Assembly: GCA_963556495.2 (NCBI GenBank)
Contig: OY747704.1
Coordinates: 38,053,001 to 38,117,000 of the forward strand
Source of the DNA: Valencia hispanica
Lineage: Eukaryota > Chordata > Actinopteri > Cyprinodontiformes > Valenciidae
Length of the DNA stretch: 64,000 nucleotides
Direction of reading: 5' to 3'
The notes beneath the pieces are model-generated. The model was not told the DNA's origin. It did not search any database and was given only the letters and a program-made list of their open reading frames with translations. This document shows positions 57,740-64,000 of this stretch, in pieces; the first letter of the stretch is position 1, and every line of letters starts with the position of its first letter. The position numbers were made by a program, and so were the translations under genes.

Positions 57740-60420
57740 ACCCATCCATCAATCTTCTTCCGCTTATCCGGGGTCGGGTCGTGGGGGCAGCAGCTTAAGC
57801 AAAGAGAGCCAGACTTCCCTCTCCCCAGCCACTTGGGCCAGCTCCTCGGGAGGAATCCCAAGGTGTTCATAGGCCAGCAGAAAAACATAGTCCCTCCAGC
57901 ATGTCCTGGGTCTTCCCAGGTGGGACGTGCCCGAAACACCTCACTAGGGAGGCGTCCAGGAGGCATCCTGACCAGATGCCCAAGCCACCTTAACTGACTC
58001 CTCTCGATGTGGAGGAGCAGAGGCTCTACTCTGAGCCCCCTCCGGATGACTGCGCTTCTCACCCTATCTCTAAGGGAGAGCCCAGACACACGGAGGAAAC
58101 TCATTTCAGCCGCTTGTATTACTGATCTTGTTCTTTCGGTCACCACCCAGAGTTCGTTACCATAAATGAGGGTAGGAACGTAGATCGACCGATAAATCGA
58201 GAGCCTCGCTTTTTCAGCTAGGCTCTCTCTTCACTACGACAGATCGGTACAGCGCCACATAACTGCAGATGCCCTACCAATCCGTCTATCGATCTCCCGC
58301 TCCATTTTTCCCTCATTTGTGAACAAGACCCCAGATACTTAAACTCCTCCACTTGGGGAAGGACCTCATCCCCGACCCGGAGAAGGCACCCCACACTTTT
58401 CCAGCTCAAGACACAGCCGCTTCACACTCGGCTGCGAACCGCTCCAGCTAAAGCTGTAGATCACGCTCCGATGAAGCCAATAGGACCACGTCATCTGCAA
58501 AAAGCAGAGATCCGATCCTGAGGCAACCAAAACGTATCCCCTCAACACCTTGGTTGCGCCTAGTAATCCTGTCCATAAAAGTTATGAACAGGATCAGTGA
58601 CAAAGGGCAACCTTGGCGGAGTCCAATCTCACCGGAAACAAGCCCGACTTACTGTCGGCAATGCGAACCAAACTCTGGCACCGGTCGTACAGGGACCTAA
58701 CATCCCGTATCAAGGGGCCCGGTACCCCATACTCCCCGAGTACCCCCCACAGGACTCCCCGAGGGACACGGTCGAACGCCTTCTCCAAGTCCACAAAACA
58801 CATGTAGACCGGTTGGGCGAATTCCCACGCACCCTCCAGGACCCTGTTGAGGGTGTAGAGCTGGTCTAGTGTTCCACGGCGAGGACGAAAACCGCATTGT
58901 TCCTCCTGGATCCAAGGTTTGACTGTCCGTCAGACTCTCCTCTCCAGAACCCCTGAATAGTCCTTACCAGGGAGGCTCTGAAGTGTGATCCCCTGTAGTT
59001 GGAACACACTCTGTGGTCCCCCATTTTAAACAGGGGGACCACCACCCTGGCCTGCCAATTCAAGGGGACTGCCCCCGATGTCGACGCAATACTGCAGAGC
59101 CGCGTTAGCCAACACAGCCCAACAACATCCAGAGCCTTGAGAAACTCCGGTCGAATCTCATCCACCCCCGGAGACTTGCCAGCGAGGAGTTTTTTAACGA
59201 CCTCGGTGACCTCAGCACCAGAGATTGGAGAGCCTGACCCAAAGTCCCCAGACGCTGCTTCCAGATTGGAATGCTTGCTGGTGGGATTGAGAAGGTCTTC
59301 GAAGTATTCCATCCACCGACCCAAAACGTCCCACGTCGAGGTCAGCACCACACCATCCCCACTGTAAACAGTGTTGGTGGCAGACCGCTTTCCCCCCCCG
59401 TTCTCCATGGCCTCTCCAAGTCGTTCTCCATGGCCTCTCCAAACTCCTCCCACGCCCGAGTTTTTGCCTCCGCGACCATCCGAGCCGCACTCCGCTTGGC
59501 CTGCCGGTACCTATCAGCTGCTTCAGGGGTCCCACAAGCCAAAAAGGCCCGATAGGACTCCTCCTTCAGCCTGACAGCATCCCTTACCACTGGTGTCCAC
59601 CAGCGGGTTCAGGGGTTGCCGCCGCGACAGGCACCAACCACCTTGCGGCCACAGCTCCGGTCAGCTGCCTCGACAATGGAGGCGCGGAACATGGTCCACT
59701 CGGACTCAATATCCTCCGCCTCCCCCGGGACGTGTTCGAAGTTCTGCCGAGTTGAAGCTCCTTCTGACAGGAGACTCTGCCAGACGTTCCCAGCAGACCC
59801 TCACAACATGTTTGGGCCTTCCAGGTCTGTCCGGCGTCCTCTCCCACCATCGGAGCCAACTCATCACCTGGTAGTGGTCGGTGGAAAGCTCAGCCCCTCT
59901 CTTCACCAGAGTGTCCAAAACATGCGGCCGCAGATCAGGTGAGACGACAACCAAGTTGATCATCGAGCTGCGGCCTAGGGTGTCCTGGTGCCAAGTGCAC
60001 ATATGGACACCTTTATGCCTGAACATGGTGTTCGTTATGGACAATCCATGACGAGCACAGAAGGCCAATAACAGGACACTGCTCGGGTTCAGATCGGGGG
60101 GGGGGGCATTCTGCCCAACCACACCCCTCCAGGTCTCACCGTCATTGCCCACGTGAGCGTTGAAGTCCCCCAGCAGAACAAGGAGGAGAAGCACTCTCCA
60201 GCACCCCCTCCAAGGACTCCAAAGAGGGTGGGTAATCTGATCTGCCGTTTGGCGCGTAAGCACAAACAACAGTCAGGACCCGTCCCCCCACCCGTAGGCG
60301 GAGGGAGGCTACCCTCTCGTTCACTGGGGTAAACCCCAACGTACAGGCGCCGAGATGGGGGGGCAACAAGTATGATCACCCCAGCTTGGCGCCTCCAAAC
60401 CACAAAGTCAAAAAATAGGA
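57740..60420 (-). mobile_element. Non-LTR retrotransposon with apurinic-type endonuclease and reverse transcriptase, decayed
   Basis: On the - strand from right to left: endonuclease fragment [20 protein letters not shown], then [20 protein letters not shown] and [12 protein letters not shown] (about 60210-59870). The reverse transcriptase follows with KSPGVDEIRPEFLKAL, FVDLEKAFDRVPRG and the FADD catalytic codons at 58490-58501. The C-terminal part is VIQAAEMSFLRVSGLSLRDR, then RSQLRWLGHLVRMPPGRLP. Several frameshifts and stops break it. It is 5'-truncated at about 60420. I recognise the sequence as a high-copy percomorph LINE but do not commit to a clade name. Confidence 0.85.
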
Positions 60421-60594
60421 AAAACAAGAAAAGAGAACTAGCACTCAGTGGGCAGACACTAACCAGCAGGTAGCAGTGGCTTACTCCTACACAAGCAGTT
60501 AAGCTAGTTATGAAAAGAAAGAGTGGTGCTAGCTAGCAGCAGCTAAATAGAACACATTTGGAAATGGGTGTTTTTAGTGAGGTGAAGAGCGTAA

Positions 60595-61131
60595 AGCTTG
60601 GTTTATACTTCTGCGTTGTGTCAGTCGCGTAGGTTACGCCGTAAACGCCGTACCCACTGCTGTGTTTATACTTCTGCGTAGTGCTTAAAGCGTCGTGTTG
60701 CTCTTTCATTTCCAGACCTGCAGGTGGCAGTGGCTGGTATCGGTCGCCAAACTCCACAGGGTGGAGTTTTTCTGATGGTTTGCTTAAGTTTGCTTCAGTT
60801 CCGGCAAGTATTTCCTGTTTTAGAACAAAGATGGCGGCCGACTTGGTGCAGTGTCTCAACGACATTGTGGAGACAGACAAACAAATTATCCTTCTTTTGA
60901 ACACTTTGCAACGCAAGCAAATGAGAAGACGGAAACGTAGAAGATGGTACGTGCGTACGCAATCTCACTGACCAATCACAAGGGAGTACTTCCGCGTCTC
61001 TGCGTCGCGTCGCCGGGCTGCACCTCAGGTCCGAGGAGGTGCACGTCAAGCATCTGCGGGCCTACGCAGAGGCTACAGCGGTTAGGGCGTACCCTACGCG
61101 AGGGACACAACGCAGAAGTATAAACTGGCCT
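60595..61131 (+). mobile_element. PIF/Harbinger-type MITE with TAA target duplication
   Basis: TAA at 60592-60594 and 61132-61134 flanks AGCTTGGTTTATACTTCTGC on the left and its inverted partner (complement of AGGCCAGTTTATACTTCTGC) on the right. Inside, the + strand keeps a protein start, KMAADLVQCLNDIVETDKQ, with a basic run RRRKRRRWYVR, as at the N-terminus of Harbinger-type nucleases. The catalytic part is deleted. It is inserted in a DIRS terminal region that is recognisable on both sides. Confidence 0.8.
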
Positions 61132-61134
61132 TAA

Positions 61135-61320
61135 GAACTGAGTAATGACTATGGTGGTGGGTTTATTTAAATGATGGCAGGACCTGCCACTTACCATCAC
61201 ACATAATTTTGCCTAAAGTCATGATTAAAGATCTTTTCAGTTGGGCCATGCGGGGGGCGTGATATTCCATACTTATGTGTTGTACTGAGTGAATTGACTG
61301 AAAGGGAACTGCTACACTTC
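61135..61320 (-). mobile_element. Second DIRS terminal fragment, split by the Harbinger MITE
   Basis: The reverse complement matches 53440-53580: 'atctttaatcatg', then 'tgtgtgatg', then 'cattactcagttc'. The continuation ('cgctcttcac' in the reverse complement) lies on the other side of the MITE at about 60575-60591. The two DIRS fragments are in opposite orientation, 7.5 kb apart. Confidence 0.65.
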
Positions 61321-63267
61321 CTAGAGCGGGGTACTAGCAGGGAAGTTTCCTGAAACTGGGAACATTGGGGGCTGAGCCCACACCTTCGTAGAGGAATCTG
61401 GGTGAACTTACACAGTAAAAAAATGCTTTTCATTTAAGCTTTCTTGACTATTGTGGCACCTTGTTTAAAGCCAAATACTGCAACATGTACTTCAAAATGT
61501 ATTTCTTTTTTAACTTAAATGTGACAATGTAAGCAAGATCTCAAAAATCAGTATTGATATTAGGAAAAACAGGATGAAAAAATTAGTCAATAGGTAACAA
61601 TTTTTTCTCATTTTCTTTCCATGACAAGCACAAAAGTTAGTTCTGTGTCAGGTTGCATGGTGGACCTCTGTGTCTGCTGCTCTATTTTCCCTCATTCTCT
61701 GTCCTGTCTAGGTCATCTGTAAACCTGGTATAACATCAGATTTCTTTTATCATTATAGATGTTATCAAAAGGTAATCATAAAAGGGAACTGACTTTTGCA
61801 GCATGATTAGCATTCAAGTGTCATTTATTGGGTGAAACTGGCTCAATTATATAGTTTTACTTATGAAATATAATTAATGCTACTCAAAGATTAAAATGTA
61901 TTAAATTTCTTCTATCACGATATTTGGATTTTATGCCTTCATGCAAGTATTCATGTATATGATAAATGAGTAAATCCATGGAAATGCAATGAGACATGAC
62001 AGGCCATTCAATTCTATGGTAGTTAAGCATTCAAATGATCAAATCAAATGTTGCAACATTTATATCAGGTAGCCTAACCTTAATCAAAAGTTACATTTAT
62101 GAATCTACAGTTTATTTAATCAGTGGTGTAGTCTAGTTTATTCTAGTGGTATCCTCTGATTTTTTCCTCCCAGACAATCATCAGACAAAAATGTTAAATG
62201 AGTCATTGAGTAGTCAGTGATTGTAATCCTACCCTGCTTTCTGCAGCAGCTCCTTATGTTCTGAATTTATGAAAGTGCCTACATTATCACTTCTTGCGTA
62301 GATAATTTATTGAATCATAAGACAGAGAAATAGCTTTAATTGGTATTCTTTATGGATTTTATGTATTTATGTTGATGTCAATCTTTGACCCCCATGTTGT
62401 GTGGCTGATGTCTGTCACTCAGTCTAGGCCCACCCCCCTTTTGTATTACAGCCCTGCTTTTATTTTGGTTTGACACCCTAAGATCATCACTGGGCCCCAT
62501 TTAGCCCTCTTTAAAGACTCCCTATATGCATCCCTGCTCAGCAGTCTTAATGAAGTATGTTTAAGCTTATATAAACACTATTATTCAAGCGATTATTATC
62601 TACAATCATTTTGAATATGACACACAATGAATTAAATGCACTTTAGGGTTAAATACACATCAATAAATACAGTTATTAATGCAAACTCTTAGAGGAGTCT
62701 TTGCTTCTTTCTGACCTTTTTTACATTTGTTTTGTTTGTTCTGGTGCTGAAAAATCTCCCCATAGCTGAAGTTCATGAAGCTCCTCTGTCTCAATGTTTC
62801 ACCGCAGTGTGAATAGCTGAGTGGATTCTGAGGCAGCAAAACTGTATCTGGATTGCAGAACAAGTGACTACTGCTGCGCACAAATTAATTATTTTCATTA
62901 ATGTCAAAGGGCGGCTCAGTTAATGTAAACTTTTTCCTTCTGGGGTGAAAAAACATCTAGGACTTGATGTGAAACACTCGGGGCTAGAGTCGGGAATGCC
63001 CACGTCAGGCGACACCACTGGGTACTGGTAAATTTGAGTTACAAATGAATATTTTATTAAATACTTTGGAGCCTGATTTGGGACTATTTTAGAAGTGAGC
63101 AGCCTTCTCAGATAGATTATGCCTTTTTCGACCCTTAATTTATTGAAGTGGATGCAATATGAGGATGACCCCAATTTATTTTTTATTAACGGTCTGTAAT
63201 TAGTTCTTTCAAACCATCAAATAGGCCGGAGTCATCTGATAGGAACACTTTTTCACACACATGTAGT
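61320..63267. other. AT-rich FANCC intronic sequence without recognised features
   Basis: I found no exon, RNA or transposon I can support. Open frames at 62660-62881 and 62920-63174 (- strand) show no family resemblance and lack splice context. Confidence 0.5.
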
Positions 63268-63930
63268 GTCCCTGTCATGGTTTGGAACAAACTGCAAATT
63301 GGAAATCTTCCAGCTTTCTTTCAACACCGGCTTTCTTCTTTACATTTTTCCGTAAAGGTCCCATTTGAGAAGTGAAGACTAATAGTTGTGAAATCAACAA
63401 ATTCTCTCAGTTGAGATGTGGACTTCCTCATCCAGAGTTACCATGGCCTTTTTAGCTGTTTCTCTGAATAAGGCTCTCCTTACCCCGCCTATAAGCTAAA
63501 GTAGCTGTTGTGCCAAATTTTCTCCATTTTCTGAAGATGGACTGGACAGAGCTCTGTGAGCTATTCAAAGATTGGGATATTGAAACCTGCTTTTCACTCC
63601 ATGATAATGTTTGACCACTAATATTCTCTGACAGACCTCTGAGGCCTTCACAGAAAGGTTTGATTTATACTGAGATTAAATTACACACAGGTGAACTCTA
63701 TTCACTAAATAGGTGACCTCTAAAAGCAACTGTTTGCACTGGAATTTATTAAGTGGTATCAGAGAACAAGGGGTTTAAAACATATACACTTTCTTTTTTA
63801 TTCAAACCCAAGTGTGAAAACCATGTATCAAATTTTCTACCTCACAATTAGGAGCTACAATATGCTGTCTATCATATAAAAACACATTCAAATCTGTGAT
63901 TTTGAACTTTTTTGGAAGGCACTATGAATG
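63268..63930 (-). mobile_element. Tc1 family A 5' half, reverse orientation
   Basis: It starts abruptly ('cctgtcatggtttggaacaa'), passes 'agactaatagttgtg' and 'gattaaattacacacaggtg', and reaches the inverted terminus 'ttttggaaggcactatgaat' near 63925. The transposase is on the - strand and broken. The left inverted repeat is missing. Confidence 0.7.
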
Positions 63931-64000
63931 GCTTTTAAGAGAAAAACCCTCACCAGCTGTGAAGCTCTGTGGTGCCACCTGTTGGTGGGGTGATGATAAA

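Overview
The window is nuclear DNA from a ray-finned fish, most likely a percomorph teleost. It is AT-rich and intron-dominated, holds long microsatellites, and is crowded with the usual teleost transposon mix: several Tc1/mariner families, hAT, Kolobok-like, PIF/Harbinger and other DNA elements, Rex1-like and L2-like LINEs, an endonuclease-encoding LINE, Penelope, DIRS and tRNA-derived SINEs. The species assignment is an inference. There are no bacterial-style operons; most long open frames are transposon fragments, microsatellite translations or chance frames.

The single-copy content is a conserved vertebrate block, AOPEP - mir-23b/27b/24-1 - FANCC. The last three coding exons of AOPEP (aminopeptidase O) lie on the + strand at 22547-22663, 35853-35939 and 36011-36151. 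They join in frame into a 114-residue C-terminus with a stop. The last two coding exons of FANCC lie on the - strand at 52207-52419 and 48362-48523. They join in frame into a 124-residue C-terminus with a stop. The genes converge, with 12.2 kb between their stop codons. That gap holds three microRNA hairpins on the + strand: mir-23b (about 40131-40209), mir-27b (40422-40511) and mir-24-1 (44560-44632). mir-24-1 lies 4.1 kb beyond mir-27b, whereas the human cluster fits within about 1 kb. The AOPEP stop sits 8 nt before a possible splice donor, and three AATAAA signals lie just past mir-24-1, so the cluster may sit in a 3'UTR intron or read-through transcript of AOPEP.

Layout: 1-22.5 kb is AOPEP intron (or upstream sequence with no exon I could recognise) with an L2 fragment, a TATC microsatellite, Tc1 remnants, a MADF-bearing DNA element, SINEs and a Rex1-like reverse transcriptase. 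22.7-35.9 kb is a 13.2-kb AOPEP intron with a Tc1 carrying long inverted repeats, a 2.45-kb GC-rich polyadenylated retroposon flanked by a target-site duplication, and a Kolobok-like foldback element with a hAT MITE inserted at its TTAA end. 36.2-48.3 kb is the intergenic region with the microRNAs. 48.5-52.2 kb is the last FANCC intron, containing Tc1 elements. 52.4-64 kb is upstream FANCC intron with DIRS, L2, Penelope, Tc1, an endonuclease-type LINE and a Harbinger MITE, much of it nested.
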